A stretch of DNA of 64,000 bases from an uncultured Clostridia bacterium (GTDB lineage: Bacteria; Bacillota; Clostridia; Peptostreptococcales; Anaerovoracaceae), in assembly GCA_934255135.1 (NCBI GenBank), contig CAKQMV010000010.1, forward strand, positions 13,756-77,755. Reading direction: 5' to 3'. The notes beneath the pieces were generated by a model that searched no databases, was not told the origin of the DNA, and was given only the letters and a program-made list of their open reading frames with translations. Positions 41,743-53,030 of the stretch are shown here, one piece after another. The translations under genes were made by a program, and so were the position numbers. Positions within the stretch are counted from its first letter, which is position 1. Every line of letters starts with the position of its first letter.

Positions 41743-44472
41743 ATGGGTTTAATGGAGTTTATTTTTGGCGATCTTAACGCCAAGGAAGTAAAGAAGATTG
41801 AGAAGATCGTAGACAAGGTTGAATCCTACGATGAGGCGATGCAGGCTCTGACTGATGATGAGCTTAGAGGCAAGACTCAGGAGTTCAAGGAAAGACTCAC
41901 TCAGGGCGAGACGCTTGATGACCTTCTTCCTGAGGCATTTGCCGTATGCCGTGAGGGTGCATGGAGAAGTCTTGGAATGAAGCACTTCAGAGTACAGCTC
42001 ATCGGTGGTGTAGCACTTCACCAGGGAAGAATCTCTGAGATGAAGACTGGAGAAGGTAAAACTCTCGTTGCTACTCTTGCTGCATACCTTAATGCGCTTG
42101 AGGGCAAGGGTGTTCACGTTGTTACAGTAAATGACTACCTTGCTAAGCGTGACGCTGAGTGGATGGGAAGACTGTACAATTTCCTAGGCCTGACTACTGG
42201 ATGTGTAATCCATGCTGTTGAGGGTGATGACAGACATAAGCAGTATATGGCTGACATCACATACGGAACTAACAACGAGTTCGGTTTCGATTATCTCCGT
42301 GACAACATGGTTACATACAAGGAGGAGCTCATTCAGAGAGAACTTAACTACGCTATCGTCGATGAGGTCGACTCAATTCTGATCGATGAGGCGAGAACTC
42401 CTCTGATCATTTCAGGACAGGGTGTTGACTCAAGTGATATGTACAGAAGAGCCAATTCTTTTGTAAAGATTCTTACAGAGGAAGAGGATTATAAGATCGA
42501 AGAGAAGGATAAGCAGATTGCACTTACTGAGAACGGTGTTGAGCAGTGCGAGAAGTACTTCGGAATCGAGAACTTCTCAGATCCTGATAACATGGAGCTT
42601 AACCATTATGTAATGCAGTCACTCCGTGCGAACTACATCATGAAGAAGGATGTAGACTACATCGTATCAGATGGTGAGATTCTTATCGTAGATGAGTTCA
42701 CAGGTCGTATTATGTACGGAAGAAGATTCTCTAATGGTCTTCATCAAGCTATCGAGGCTAAGGAGGGTGTACAGGTTCGTGCTGAGTCAAAGACTCTTGC
42801 AACTATTACTCTTCAGAACTACTTCAGAATGTATAACAAGCTGTCAGGTATGACAGGTACTGCGAAGACAGAGGAAGACGAGTTCAGAGATATCTACAAC
42901 ATGGACGTAGTAGTTATCCCTACTAACAAGCCAATCGCGAGAATTGATAACGATGATGTTATCTACAAGACAATGAAGGCGAAGTTCAATGCTATCGCAG
43001 ATGCTGTTAAGGAAGCACATGAGAAGGGACAGCCTGTACTTGTAGGTACAATTTCAATCGAGACATCAGAGCACATCAGTGAGCTTCTGAGCAAGCGTGG
43101 AATCAAGCATAAGGTTCTTAATGCGAAGTACCACGAGAAGGAAGCGGAGATCATCGCAGATGCAGGACGACTCGGCGCTGTAACAATTGCAACTAACATG
43201 GCCGGAAGAGGAACAGATATCATCCTCGGCGGTAACCCTGATTTTGAAGCTAAGAGACAGATGAGACTTCAGGAGTTCACACCGGAGCAGATTTCTTTTG
43301 CAACAGGTTTTGAGAAGTCAGACGATGCTGAGCTTAACAGAGCAAGAGAGGTTTACACTAAGCTTGTTAAGGACATCAAGGCATCAAGAGAGGAAGAGCA
43401 GGAGAAGGTTAAGGCTCTTGGCGGACTTTCAATCATCGGTACTGAGAGACATGAGTCAAGACGTATCGACAACCAGCTGAGAGGACGTTCTGGACGTCAG
43501 GGCGACCCTGGAGAGACTTGCTTCTATCTCTCACTCGAGGACGATCTTATGAGGCTCTTCGGTGGTGAGAGAATGCAGAAGATTGTCGAGAAGACAGGTC
43601 TTGGTGATGATGAGGCCATTGCTGCTGGACTTCTGAGCAAGTCTATCGAGAGTGCACAGAAGAAGGTTGAGGGTAAGAACTTCGGTATCCGTAAGTACGT
43701 TCTTCAGTATGACGATGTAATGAACAGACAGAGAGCTATCATCTACGATCAGAGAAAGATGGTTCTTGATGGTGAGAATCTCAAGGAGTACATCGAGAGC
43801 ATGACAGAGGAGCTTATCTACGCAATCCTCGAGCCTATTGTTCTCGAGTCAAAGTATCCTGAAGAGTGGAATCTTGATAAGGCATGGGAGGATCTTGCTA
43901 AGATCACATCAGCATTCAAGGGAAGACTCTCATACACAGATGAAGAGAAGGCTGACCTCGACGACATCACTCTTAAGGAAGATGTTATCAGAGTATTCAA
44001 GGAGCTCTATGACGAGAAGGAAGCTGAAATCGGCGCTGAGCAGATGAGAGAAGTTGAGAGAATGATCATGCTCAGAGTTGTAGATAACAGATGGATGGAT
44101 CACATCGATGCTATGGAGCAGCTCAAGAGCGGAATCGGACTCAGATCTATCGGACAGCAGGATCCTGCTCAGGCATATGCGAAGGAAGGCTTCGACATGT
44201 TTGATGAGATGGTTGCTGACATCAGAGAAGAGACAGTTAAGTTCTGCTACAACGTCACTGTTACAACTCGTACAGAGAGAAGAAGAGGTGCTACTGGAAC
44301 TGCTTCTAAGGAAGAGTACCATGAGGATCACAGCGAGGGACCAGAGGCGGCTCCTACTGCTGACAGAACAGGCAAGCAGGAGACAGTTCACAGAGCTGAG
44401 CCTAAGGTTGGAAGAAATGATCCATGTCCTTGTGGAAGCGGCAAGAAGTACAAGAACTGCTGCGGCAGATAA
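41743..44472 (+). CDS. secA: Protein translocase motor ATPase SecA
   Basis: 909 residues, the full Sec motor: Walker A in [18 protein letters not shown], Walker B in [19 protein letters not shown], preprotein cross-linking and helical scaffold domains, the DEAD motor 2 motifs [13 protein letters not shown] and [13 protein letters not shown], and the C-terminal zinc-binding [15 protein letters not shown]. It pushes preproteins, including the many secreted proteins of this window, through SecYEG. AAAGGAG precedes the ATG. prfB follows after ~100 bases. Confidence 0.98.
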   Translation: MGLMEFIFGDLNAKEVKKIEKIVDKVESYDEAMQALTDDELRGKTQEFKERLTQGETLDDLLPEAFAVCREGAWRSLGMKHFRVQLIGGVALHQGRISEMKTGEGKTLVATLAAYLNALEGKGVHVVTVNDYLAKRDAEWMGRLYNFLGLTTGCVIHAVEGDDRHKQYMADITYGTNNEFGFDYLRDNMVTYKEELIQRELNYAIVDEVDSILIDEARTPLIISGQGVDSSDMYRRANSFVKILTEEEDYKIEEKDKQIALTENGVEQCEKYFGIENFSDPDNMELNHYVMQSLRANYIMKKDVDYIVSDGEILIVDEFTGRIMYGRRFSNGLHQAIEAKEGVQVRAESKTLATITLQNYFRMYNKLSGMTGTAKTEEDEFRDIYNMDVVVIPTNKPIARIDNDDVIYKTMKAKFNAIADAVKEAHEKGQPVLVGTISIETSEHISELLSKRGIKHKVLNAKYHEKEAEIIADAGRLGAVTIATNMAGRGTDIILGGNPDFEAKRQMRLQEFTPEQISFATGFEKSDDAELNRAREVYTKLVKDIKASREEEQEKVKALGGLSIIGTERHESRRIDNQLRGRSGRQGDPGETCFYLSLEDDLMRLFGGERMQKIVEKTGLGDDEAIAAGLLSKSIESAQKKVEGKNFGIRKYVLQYDDVMNRQRAIIYDQRKMVLDGENLKEYIESMTEELIYAILEPIVLESKYPEEWNLDKAWEDLAKITSAFKGRLSYTDEEKADLDDITLKEDVIRVFKELYDEKEAEIGAEQMREVERMIMLRVVDNRWMDHIDAMEQLKSGIGLRSIGQQDPAQAYAKEGFDMFDEMVADIREETVKFCYNVTVTTRTERRRGATGTASKEEYHEDHSEGPEAAPTADRTGKQETVHRAEPKVGRNDPCPCGSGKKYKNCCGR

Positions 44473-44491
44473 GAATGTTATAGGTATTATT

Positions 44492-44523
44492 TTGAGCCGG
44501 GCTTCAGCTGATGCCTGGCTCAA
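44492..44523 (+). other. Stem-loop between secA and prfB
   Basis: TTGAGCCGGGC pairs with GCCTGGCTCAA (one mismatch) without a T run, so it is more likely an RNA processing or stability hairpin than a terminator. It is followed by a perfect tandem repeat of TTAGAGATAA (44531-44550). Confidence 0.5.
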
Positions 44524-44571
44524 CTGGAATTTAGAGATAATTAGAGATAAATGGTGGAAGGGTGACAGATT

Positions 44572-45697
44572 ATGCTGGAACTTGACAATATCAGAAGTGA
44601 ATATCAGTCCGTTATAGCAGAGCTTAACGAAGTCAGGGGGTATCTTTGACTACGATGGGATGGTTAAGACTGTAGCGGATCTCGATGCTAAGATGCTAGA
44701 GGAAGGCTTCTGGGACAATCCCGAGGCTGCACAGAGCGTACTTAAACAGAAGAAGTCGTGCCAGAACAGGATTGACAGCTACGATGAGCTTGCTGCTAAT
44801 ATAGAAGATATTCCGGATCTTATAGAGATTGCAGAGGAGCTTGGCGATGAGAAGGAAGCGGGAAGCATCGTTAAGGCCTGGGCTAAGATCGGCGAAGAGC
44901 TTGAGCAGCTTAAGCTTACAACACTTCTCAACGGTAAATATGATATGAATGATGCAATCCTGAGCATTCATGCAGGAACTGGTGGTGTCGATGCGATGGA
45001 TTGGGCTGAGATGCTCGAGAGAATGTATCTCAGATTCTGTGAGAATAAGGGACTTAAGACCAAGATGCTTGACAGACAGGATGATACTGCTGCAGGCATC
45101 AAGAGTTGCACAATCATGATCGCAGGAGACAATGCCTATGGACTTCTTAAGAGTGAGACGGGAGTTCACAGACTGGTAAGAATTTCGCCTTTTAACTCAA
45201 TGGGTAAGAGACAGACTTCTTTTGCATCGGTCGAGGTAATTCCTGATATGGGAGATACTCTTGAGGTTGAGATCAACCCTGAGGACATTAAGGTCGACAC
45301 CTATCGAAGCAGTGGTGCGGGCGGACAGTCTGTCAACACTACGGATTCAGCAGTAAGAATCACTCATCTGCCTACAGGCATTGTTGTAACTTGCCAGAAT
45401 GAGAGATCTCAGCTTCGCAACAAGGAAGTGGCTATGAAGATTCTGGCATCGAAGCTTACTAAGATTGCAGAGGATGAACATAAGGAGAATCTTAACGAGC
45501 TCAAGGGAGATGTAGGCATGGCGACATGGGGAGCACAGATAAGAAACTATGTGTTCCAGCCATACACGCTGGTTAAGGATACAAGAACTGGTGTTGAATG
45601 CACGAATGTGAATGCTGTAATGGATGGAGATATTGATCAGTTCATAAGAGCCAAGCTTTCGATGGATGCTAACGGCGCAGCAGAGAATATGAATTAA
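44572..45697 (+). CDS. prfB: Peptide chain release factor 2, with programmed +1 frameshift
   Basis: The gene begins at ATG 44572 and reads 25 codons to an in-frame TGA (44647-44649). The context AGG GGG TAT CTT TGA C (44635-44650) is the classical RF2 frameshift site: an internal Shine-Dalgarno-like AGGGGG, a slippery CTT and a poor TGAC stop. After a +1 shift, reading resumes at GAC 44648 and gives 374 residues in total with the RF-2 core, including the GGQ motif in SSGAGGQSVNTTDSAVR and the SPF anticodon-like motif RISPFNSMGKRQTS. RF2 frees peptides at UGA and UAA and, by reading its own UGA, controls its own level. A frame taken from ATG 44660 alone would miss the first 29 residues. Confidence 0.97.
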
Positions 45698-45706
45698 GGG
45701 AAACGA

Positions 45707-46378
45707 ATGAAGAAGAAATATATACTGTGGGATTTTGACGGAACGGTACTTAACAGTAACAACATAATTATTGACTCATGGCAGGCGACTTCGCTTCACT
45801 ATACGGGAAAGAAGCTTCCGGTAGAGGATGTTGTGGCGACTTTTGGAGAGACCATAAGATACACAGCAAGAAAGTTCTGGCCGGGTGTGGATGTAGAAGA
45901 AGCAATCACATATTACAGAAACTATCAGGCGGAGAATCTTGAGGGCAATCTGTCGATTTTTGACGGCATCAGAGAGCTTCTTGATGGTTTGAAGCACGAT
46001 GGAATTTCGAATTCAATTGTAACCTCAAGACTTAAGGAAACAACGCTTGAGTACATAGACAGATACGGACTTTCGGATTGCTTTGATGTTGTAATCACTA
46101 ACGATGATTGTAAGACACACAAGCCTGATCCGGAACCTGTTACGAAGTGCATCGAGAAGCTTGAAGATATCTATAAATGCAATATATCGAAGGACGAGTG
46201 CATTATGATTGGTGACACCAGATTCGATGTCGGATGCGCCAAGAATGCAGGAGTGGACAGTGCTCTTGTAGGGTGGAGTCATAATGTAGACATGGAGGTT
46301 CTTCGTGAAACTGACACTGTTCCTGACTACACCTTTAGTAGAATTGAGGATGTCAGATTGGTACTTGAATCGATGTAG
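45707..46378 (+). CDS. HAD-family hydrolase, phosphoglycolate phosphatase-like
   Basis: 223 residues with the HAD motifs: I LWDFDGTVLNSN (Asp nucleophile), II IVTSRLKE, III Lys in KTHKPDPEP, IV GDTRFDVGCAKNAG. The helical cap between ~15 and 85 is that of subfamily IA, as in phosphoglycolate phosphatase (Gph) or pyrophosphatase PpaX. It is 9 bases behind prfB and 21 before the thioredoxin reductase-like gene. Substrate unknown. Confidence 0.85.
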   Translation: MKKKYILWDFDGTVLNSNNIIIDSWQATSLHYTGKKLPVEDVVATFGETIRYTARKFWPGVDVEEAITYYRNYQAENLEGNLSIFDGIRELLDGLKHDGISNSIVTSRLKETTLEYIDRYGLSDCFDVVITNDDCKTHKPDPEPVTKCIEKLEDIYKCNISKDECIMIGDTRFDVGCAKNAGVDSALVGWSHNVDMEVLRETDTVPDYTFSRIEDVRLVLESM

Positions 46379-46399
46379 ATTCAGAAAGGAGATGAACAT

Positions 46400-47251
46400 A
46401 TGATGTATGATGCGGCAATAATCGGAGCTGGACCTGCAGGACTTTCTGCAGCAATTAATCTTAAGCTCCATAATAAGAATGTTATCTGGTTTGGATCTAA
46501 AGCGATGAGTGATAAGGTCGAGAAATCAGAGTCAATTGCGAACTATCCGGGCATGGGGATTATAAGTGGAAGTGAGCTTAATGAGAAGTTTCATAAGCAT
46601 GCTGAGTCGCTTGGTCTTGAGATTGAAGACAAGATGGTTACAGATATTTCTGTTACAGGCAAAGGGTTTATGATTCTTGCAGAGAACAATGTCTATGAGG
46701 CTGAGAAGCTGCTGCTTGCGACAGGTTATGTTGCGGCTAAGGGCTTTGAGAATGAGGACAGACTTCTTGGAAGAGGTGTAAGCTACTGTGCAACATGTGA
46801 TGGGTTCTTCTACAAGGGTAAGACTATCGCAGTATTCTGTGGTGCTGAGCGCTACGAGCATGAGGTCAAGTATCTGTCAGAGATTGCAGAGAAGATTTAT
46901 CTTTTCACACCGTACAAGGGCGAGAGCGAGCTTGATTCGATTGAGAATATCGAGAGACTTAAGAGCCCGATTAAGACAATTGAGGGTGAGAACAAGGCTG
47001 ATGCAGTGATTCTTGTGGATGGAACTAAGGTCGATATTGATGGCATCTTTGTTCTCAGAACTGCGGTTGCACCAGCGACAGTACTTAAGGGGCTTGAGAT
47101 GGATGGACCTCATATCAAGGTTGATAGAGGGACTCTTGCAACAAACATCAAGGGCTGTTATGCTGCAGGTGACTGCACAGGCAGACCATACCAGATAGCG
47201 GTTGCTGTAGGCGAAGGAAATCTTGCGGCACACAGCATGCTAGAAGACTAG
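46400..47251 (+). CDS. Thioredoxin reductase-like flavoprotein
   Basis: 283 residues. FAD-binding Rossmann fold AAIIGAGPAGLSAAINL, redox pair CATC (Cys130, Cys133) in GVSYCATCDGFF, and the final FAD motif GCYAAGDCTGRPYQ. It is ~25-30 residues shorter than TrxB. The central NAD(P)H-binding domain has AVFCGAERYEHEVKY where TrxB has GGGDSA; this departs from the usual GxGxxA pattern, so the electron donor could be something other than NADPH (ferredoxin-dependent members are known in Clostridia). AAAGGAG precedes the ATG. Confidence 0.85.
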   Translation: MMYDAAIIGAGPAGLSAAINLKLHNKNVIWFGSKAMSDKVEKSESIANYPGMGIISGSELNEKFHKHAESLGLEIEDKMVTDISVTGKGFMILAENNVYEAEKLLLATGYVAAKGFENEDRLLGRGVSYCATCDGFFYKGKTIAVFCGAERYEHEVKYLSEIAEKIYLFTPYKGESELDSIENIERLKSPIKTIEGENKADAVILVDGTKVDIDGIFVLRTAVAPATVLKGLEMDGPHIKVDRGTLATNIKGCYAAGDCTGRPYQIAVAVGEGNLAAHSMLED

Positions 47252-47291
47252 CCATGCAAGACACAAGATTAATGTGAATAAAGGCAATATA

Positions 47292-47334
47292 AGAGGGAGC
47301 TCCTGCCAGATTTCAGTCCGGTAGATGCTCCCTT
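47292..47334 (+). terminator. Probable terminator between convergent genes
   Basis: GAGGGAGC and GCTCCCTT pair around an imperfect middle, followed by TTTG. The stem is bulged and the T run short, so it is moderate in strength. Confidence 0.5.
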
Positions 47335-47356
47335 TGAAGTTCATATTATATAGTGT

Positions 47357-48793
47357 TTAGTTAACCTTGCTTAGTGGTGTGATTGCAAGGATGAGTGGAT
47401 AAATCTCAAGTCTTCCAAGCAGCATTGTAAATGAAAGAACCAGTGTAGAGAAATCTGAATATCCGGAGAAGCTTGCTGCCGGTCCGACTGCTCCGAAGCC
47501 CGGCCCGATGTTATTCATACATGAGACCGCTGCCGTAAAGTTTGTTTCGAAATCAAAGGATTCGAAGCTCAGAAGCAGGAATGATATGCAGATAACTGCC
47601 ATATACATTACGAAGTATCCGGTTGTCTTAGCTACATATGCCTCATCCATAAGTCTTCCGTTAAGTCTTACTGATCTTATTGATCTTGGGCTAAGCGCCT
47701 GGATGAACTGATTCTTGATAACCTGTCCGAGAACAACAACTCTTGAAACCTTGAGACCTCCGGCTGTTGATCCCATACAGCCTCCGCAGAACATCAGCAG
47801 CAGCAGAACTGCCTTGGACAGCTGTGGCCACAGATTGAAGTCGCAGGTAGCATATCCTGTGGTTGTCATTATTGATGAAACCTGGAATGCTGAAAGTCTC
47901 AGCGCCTCGCTGAAGTTATGATACATAGGCATAATGTTCAGCGTGATTATAGCTGTAGCTGAGAATGCAAATATCAGCGCCCACTTAAGCTCGTTGGACT
48001 TGATAACCGGCTTGAAGTTCTTCAGTAGAATAAGGTAGTACAGGTTAAAGTTAAGTCCGAACAGGAACATGAATATAGTTATAACCCACTGAAGATACGG
48101 TGAGTATGATGCAATGCTGTCTGCCTTGATTCCAAATCCTCCAGTACCTGCTGTTCCGAATGCATGAAGTACGCTGTCGAACAGTGGCATACCGCCGGCT
48201 AGAAGAAACGCGATCTCTACTGCTGTAAGAACGACGTACATCTTGTAGAGTGAAACTGCAGTCTTCTTGGTCTTAGGTACAAGCTTATCGACACTGTGAC
48301 CAGGCATCTCAGCCTTAAGAATGTTGATCGTTCTGTCTGGCGATCTGAATGCAATTGCGGTGATAAATACCAGAATTCCCATTCCTCCGATCCAGTGTGT
48401 AAGGCTTCGCCAGAAGAGTATCGACCTAGGCAATGCTTCAACGTCGTCGACTATAGAGGCACCCGTTGTAGTAAGTCCACTTACCGTCTCGAAGAACGCA
48501 TCTATAAAATTAGGAATGCTTCCCGATAGAACAAATGGCAGCGCTCCGAGCACCGATGCAACAATCCATGAGAGCGATACGATTGCGTAACCCTCACGAA
48601 GCATAATCGATCCTTCGCTGCTGTCGAAGACGCTCGTCATAAACATACCGAGCAGGAACGATAGCAGAATCGTTAGCAGAAACGGCATCAGATTCTCGTG
48701 ATAATAAACCGCACAGGCAAGAGGCATAAGCATAAGGCACGATACGATTCTCACAGTCTTGCCGACTATGTATAAAACGTTATTGTAATTCAT
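47357..48793 (-). CDS. trkH: Potassium uptake membrane subunit TrkH/KtrB
   Basis: 478 residues, with the four-fold P-loop design of the Trk/Ktr K+ channel-like transporters: selectivity segments [41 protein letters not shown] and [15 protein letters not shown]. It conducts K+ with Na+ or H+ and is gated by the TrkA-type partner encoded 7 bases upstream. RBS of the pair is in the trkA end. Confidence 0.93.
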   Translation of the reverse strand: MNYNNVLYIVGKTVRIVSCLMLMPLACAVYYHENLMPFLLTILLSFLLGMFMTSVFDSSEGSIMLREGYAIVSLSWIVASVLGALPFVLSGSIPNFIDAFFETVSGLTTTGASIVDDVEALPRSILFWRSLTHWIGGMGILVFITAIAFRSPDRTINILKAEMPGHSVDKLVPKTKKTAVSLYKMYVVLTAVEIAFLLAGGMPLFDSVLHAFGTAGTGGFGIKADSIASYSPYLQWVITIFMFLFGLNFNLYYLILLKNFKPVIKSNELKWALIFAFSATAIITLNIMPMYHNFSEALRLSAFQVSSIMTTTGYATCDFNLWPQLSKAVLLLLMFCGGCMGSTAGGLKVSRVVVLGQVIKNQFIQALSPRSIRSVRLNGRLMDEAYVAKTTGYFVMYMAVICISFLLLSFESFDFETNFTAAVSCMNNIGPGFGAVGPAASFSGYSDFSTLVLSFTMLLGRLEIYPLILAITPLSKVN

Positions 48794-48800
48794 TTCGTCA

Positions 48801-49658
48801 TTACTCCTGATCTAGAATATAATCTCTTACAGTTTCAGCAGCTACGATCATTGGTGATACGAGCTCTGTAACTCCGAGTGTGTCACTCAGTCTGTCGAAA
48901 TCATTTCTGTCAACTTTGGCGATGACTTTAGAAACATCGTGGCTGAGGGCAAAAACCGCCATGAGCAGATTCTCCTCGTCAACTCCCGTAAGAGAGACAA
49001 ATACATCTGCCTGGTGGATACCTTCTTCAAACAAAAGGTTCTTCTCTGTTCCGTCTCCCCAGATAACATTAACGTTATCCTGAAGATCCGCCGCAACATC
49101 GTAACACCTTTCTTTATCAAGTTCAACCAGTTTTACTGAACATTTCGAATCACTAAGAATTCTTGCCAGGTGAATACCAATCTTGCTGGCACCCATAAGC
49201 ATAATCCTGAGAGGCTTCTTGCGCTTTACGGTTCTCATATGGAATTCCGCATCTATTCTATTGTAAATCTCTTCTGCAGCGAGAAGGTCAGGGCTGAAAA
49301 GCATATCGATGCCAAAAGCTTCTTCTATCCTATCGAGCTCTTCCGGCGAATACTCGTGCTTTCTTACCTGGCAGATTGTATGGCTTGCGCCGTATCTCTT
49401 CGCAAGGTAGCAGGCCAGAAGGTTTGACTCGTCTGAGTTTGTTGTTGCAATAACCCAGTCAGTTCCCTTCATATCTACAGCCTTAAGTTCTCTGAAGTCA
49501 GTTCCATCAACGCACATTGCGAGAACGTCTTTGGTCTCGTCGATTCGCTGAACCTTGGCTTCATCCTTCTCTAAAACAGTGATATCGTGTGACGTATCAC
49601 CAAGTGCGTTAATGATTGAGTTACCAATCTTTCCGCAACCGACAATTACTATCTTCAT
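48801..49658 (-). CDS. trkA: TrkA-type K+ uptake regulator, two NAD-binding lobes without RCK_C
   Basis: 285 residues. Two TrkA_N Rossmann domains: MKIVIVGCGKIGNSIINALG (~1-118) and LRIMLMGASKIGIHLARILS (~160-275), each with the closing acidic residue (VLEKDE and LVELDKE). E. coli TrkA is ~458 residues with an RCK_C domain after each lobe; here only a 25-residue link separates the lobes and the chain stops after the second. So either RCK_C is lost or a separate protein supplies it. ATG 49658 follows GGGAG. It is first in an operon with trkH. Confidence 0.85.
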   Translation of the reverse strand: MKIVIVGCGKIGNSIINALGDTSHDITVLEKDEAKVQRIDETKDVLAMCVDGTDFRELKAVDMKGTDWVIATTNSDESNLLACYLAKRYGASHTICQVRKHEYSPEELDRIEEAFGIDMLFSPDLLAAEEIYNRIDAEFHMRTVKRKKPLRIMLMGASKIGIHLARILSDSKCSVKLVELDKERCYDVAADLQDNVNVIWGDGTEKNLLFEEGIHQADVFVSLTGVDEENLLMAVFALSHDVSKVIAKVDRNDFDRLSDTLGVTELVSPMIVAAETVRDYILDQE

Positions 49659-49796
49659 TAATATCTCCCGTAATATGTACATTCTTAGAATCAATAATTC
49701 TCAAATTAGCATTATAACACTTTAGTCAGCACGCTACAATTCTTATACCTAATTTGATACAATAAAGGATAATTGATTGTGAGAGGAGAGACCGGA

Positions 49797-52700
49797 ATGC
49801 TCAATATTTATGCAGGAAGAGAGAATCTCGACAAAGAAAGATTCATATATGACAGAATATCCGGCGAGGCGATAGTTCTCGTGCCTAACCAGTACACCCT
49901 GGTAGCAGAAAAGCAGGCACTTAAGTACACTGGTAGGAAGTGCCTTTTTGGCATAGAGATTCTTAGCATGAACAGACTCGGCATGAGACTCCTTAAGGAG
50001 CAGGGAAGAGAAAGTGTCAGCATGCTTTCGAGAACCGGTAGAACAATGCTTCTCTCGAAGCTTATTAGAGATCACAGGGACGATCTCGACTTCTTCAGAA
50101 AGTCTGTAGGTAAGTCGTCCTTTACAGATATGATTTCTGACTTTATAAGTGAGTTCAAGCAGCAGAACTGCAGCCTGGATGAGGTAATGAGGATGTGCGA
50201 GCGAGATGATGCAGATCCGATTCTAAGAAAGAAGCTCGGTGAGCTTGAGGCAATTCTGCGAGAATATGAACAGACTCTTTCAGGGCTTTTTACCGATGCA
50301 GAGGATTATATTGCGATGTATATCGATGCGATAGCAGAGTCTGAATATATACAGGGCAAGAGCATCTGGATTTATGGATATGACAGCATTACGCCAAAGT
50401 TTATGAAGGCGATGATGGAGCTTGCCAAGCGTGCATCTGATGTGAATTTTATTCTGAACAGAAGTGATTACGGCCTCGATGTGATACTGGAAGAAAGATT
50501 TCGCAGAATGGCGGCAGATCTGGATGTTTCTGTAAATACTGAAGAAATTGGAAGCGAATATGAGATAGAGAAGAAATCATCAATTAAGAGAATTGAGAAG
50601 TATCTTGCATGTGATGAAGTCATAGCAGATGATACGGCATCTCCTGACGGGATCGAAATCTATGAGTGCTCGAATATATATAATGAAGCGGAGAATGCGG
50701 CAGCATATGTAAAGACTCTTATTCGTGATGAGGGTTACAGACTTAAGGATATCGCGATAATCTGTAATGATAAGGATAGGATGCAGCCTATTGTTCAGCG
50801 AATTTTTGCTGAGTATGGACTTGATATTTTCGTGGACTCATCGAGAAGCATAACAGACTGTGCACCTGTGTGCTTCGTCGCATCACTTCTTGCCCTCACG
50901 AGATTCCCTTTCAGCACAGGAAACATCATGGCGCTTGTTAAGTCAGGCTTTGGAGGAGTTTCGAGAGAGGATGCTGACAGACTTGAGCTTTATACAAGAA
51001 ATCACAAGCTCAAGGGGAATATGTGGACGAAACCATTTAAATACGGAGCCGCGGAATACGGAGAAGAGGCTTTTGCGGAGCTTGAGGCAACACGCGACAT
51101 GATTTCATCGAAGCTTCAGATTCTTGAAGAGATTGCAAAGACAAGTGACACGGTTAAGACGTGGTCATCCCGCTTTATGGAACATCTGGAGAATGAATGG
51201 AATTTCTCGGAGAAGCTCGATGCTTTTGTCCGCATGGAAGAAAGTCTTGGATACATGGACGAGGCGCTGAGGGTCAAGGGAAGTGCAATAGAGACATTCG
51301 GAGTATTCGATCAGCTTGTTCAGATAATGGGTGACGATGCGTTCGACCGTGATACCGCGTGCAAAATGGCCGAGGACGGCCTGACTGCTGTTCAGGTCGG
51401 AATCATCCCGCCTGCACTCGACGGAATCTCTATGGGTACGATGATAAGAACGAGACCGGCAGATGTAAGAGCGGTCCTTGTTCTTGGTGCTAATGAAGGA
51501 AAACTCCCTATGAGACCTTCGACAGAGGGACTTTTCTCGGTTGATGAGAAGAATTATTTTAAAGAAAACGAGTTTGCGCTCGGAGGTCTTGATGAGATAA
51601 AGATGACTGAGGAGAATGTTGCAGTTTACAGAATCCTATCTAAGGCCAGGGACAGACTGTATGTGAGCTATTCTACTGCAGATGCGGAGAATAATGTACT
51701 GGTTCCATCGCAGATTGTTGACGCTCTGAGGGATCTGTTCCCGGGTATAGAGATAAAGCGAGATGTGGTAAGTGAGGGCTTCGGTATGCAGCTTGTGAGC
51801 CACAGAAGAGAAGCTCTCAGACATATGATAAGTCACATCAAGGATAAGAATCTCAAGACGATGGACACAACAACTGCAGCTCTTATGGATTACTTCAAGG
51901 AAGAGGATCCGGAGAGGCTCGGGAGACTTATCGATGTAGCGTGCGATACCAATGCGCCGGAGAATCTTGGCAAGGGATTATCTGCTAAGGTTTTTGGCAG
52001 CAGAGACGGTAGCCTCAGACTCAGTGCATCGCAGCTTCAAAGATATAGGGAGTGCCCATTCTCATACTTTGTGGGAAGGGGTCTTAAGCCTCTTGAGGAG
52101 CGCGTGTTCGAAAGTGATGCGAGATCAATCGGTGATGTTTATCACGAGTGTCTGATGAATGTGGGCAGAAGAATTGATGAGGGTGATGAGACGCCAGTTG
52201 AGACCCTTGTTGATGAGGAGCTTGGCCGAATAAGTGCGGTATACAGAGAAGGTGTGTTCGGCTCATCGAAGCTTGAAGAATACAGACTTTCAAGAATCAA
52301 AGAAATCTGTACTAAAGCTGCAAGGGCTGTGAAGCAGCAGGTTGAAAGCGGAACGGTTAAGAAGATGTGGTTTGAAGAAGGCTTCGGCAGAGGAAGAACC
52401 TTCGCACCACTCGAGCTTGAGATTGATGGAGTTAAGGTCAGAGTAGAGGGTAAGATTGACAGAGCAGATCTTCTAGAGGGCGACAAGATAAGAATAATAG
52501 ATTATAAGACCGGCTCGGATAAGCTTGATATTGAGAAGGTAAGAGCGGGCAGCAAGATGCAGCTGATGATTTATCTGATGTCAGCAGCATCGGGAGAGTA
52601 TGAGCCTGCGGGCCTTTTCTATTTCAATATCAGCGAGAAGGAAGAGAATGCGAGCAAGCTTGATGAGAAGAAGATGGCGGCACTTGATGAGAAATCCGAG

Positions 52701-53027
52701 GAAGAGGATTTCAAGCTAAGAGGTGCATGGATTGATGAGCCAGGCAATCTTGAACTGATGCCTGAGTCTGTTCTTAAGGAGAAGGAAGCAAAGGGCATCT
52801 CAAGGTCGGATTACGATGAGCTTGCAGCTGATGTCAGAGAAAGAATCTCTGAAACTGGCGCGGCGATTATTAACGGCGATATCGCAATCAGTCCACTTAA
52901 AGGTGATGACAAGAAGCTAGTGTGCAGATATTGCGACTACAGAGCTATTTGTCGTTATGATGCGTCAAGCTATGCGGGCAACAAGGCAAGAGAGCTCGAA
53001 AAGAGAACTAAACAGAAGGAAGATTAA
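49797..53027 (+). CDS. addB: ATP-dependent helicase/nuclease subunit B (AddB)
   Basis: 1076 residues. The N-terminal UvrD-like helicase part is divergent: the Walker A region reads IYAGRENLDKERFIY, with no GxGKT, so ATP binding there may be lost or degenerate, as in some AddB/RexB. The C-terminal RecB-type nuclease has IRIIDYKTGS, and four Cys in YRECPFSYF and CRYCDYRAIC fit the AddB iron-sulphur cluster. With AddA it processes double-strand ends and acts at Chi. addA is not next to it, which is unusual. ATG 49797 has AGGAG 8 bases upstream; walJ follows after 3 bases. Confidence 0.9.
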   Translation: MLNIYAGRENLDKERFIYDRISGEAIVLVPNQYTLVAEKQALKYTGRKCLFGIEILSMNRLGMRLLKEQGRESVSMLSRTGRTMLLSKLIRDHRDDLDFFRKSVGKSSFTDMISDFISEFKQQNCSLDEVMRMCERDDADPILRKKLGELEAILREYEQTLSGLFTDAEDYIAMYIDAIAESEYIQGKSIWIYGYDSITPKFMKAMMELAKRASDVNFILNRSDYGLDVILEERFRRMAADLDVSVNTEEIGSEYEIEKKSSIKRIEKYLACDEVIADDTASPDGIEIYECSNIYNEAENAAAYVKTLIRDEGYRLKDIAIICNDKDRMQPIVQRIFAEYGLDIFVDSSRSITDCAPVCFVASLLALTRFPFSTGNIMALVKSGFGGVSREDADRLELYTRNHKLKGNMWTKPFKYGAAEYGEEAFAELEATRDMISSKLQILEEIAKTSDTVKTWSSRFMEHLENEWNFSEKLDAFVRMEESLGYMDEALRVKGSAIETFGVFDQLVQIMGDDAFDRDTACKMAEDGLTAVQVGIIPPALDGISMGTMIRTRPADVRAVLVLGANEGKLPMRPSTEGLFSVDEKNYFKENEFALGGLDEIKMTEENVAVYRILSKARDRLYVSYSTADAENNVLVPSQIVDALRDLFPGIEIKRDVVSEGFGMQLVSHRREALRHMISHIKDKNLKTMDTTTAALMDYFKEEDPERLGRLIDVACDTNAPENLGKGLSAKVFGSRDGSLRLSASQLQRYRECPFSYFVGRGLKPLEERVFESDARSIGDVYHECLMNVGRRIDEGDETPVETLVDEELGRISAVYREGVFGSSKLEEYRLSRIKEICTKAARAVKQQVESGTVKKMWFEEGFGRGRTFAPLELEIDGVKVRVEGKIDRADLLEGDKIRIIDYKTGSDKLDIEKVRAGSKMQLMIYLMSAASGEYEPAGLFYFNISEKEENASKLDEKKMAALDEKSEEEDFKLRGAWIDEPGNLELMPESVLKEKEAKGISRSDYDELAADVRERISETGAAIINGDIAISPLKGDDKKLVCRYCDYRAICRYDASSYAGNKARELEKRTKQKED

Positions 53028-53030
53028 TTA

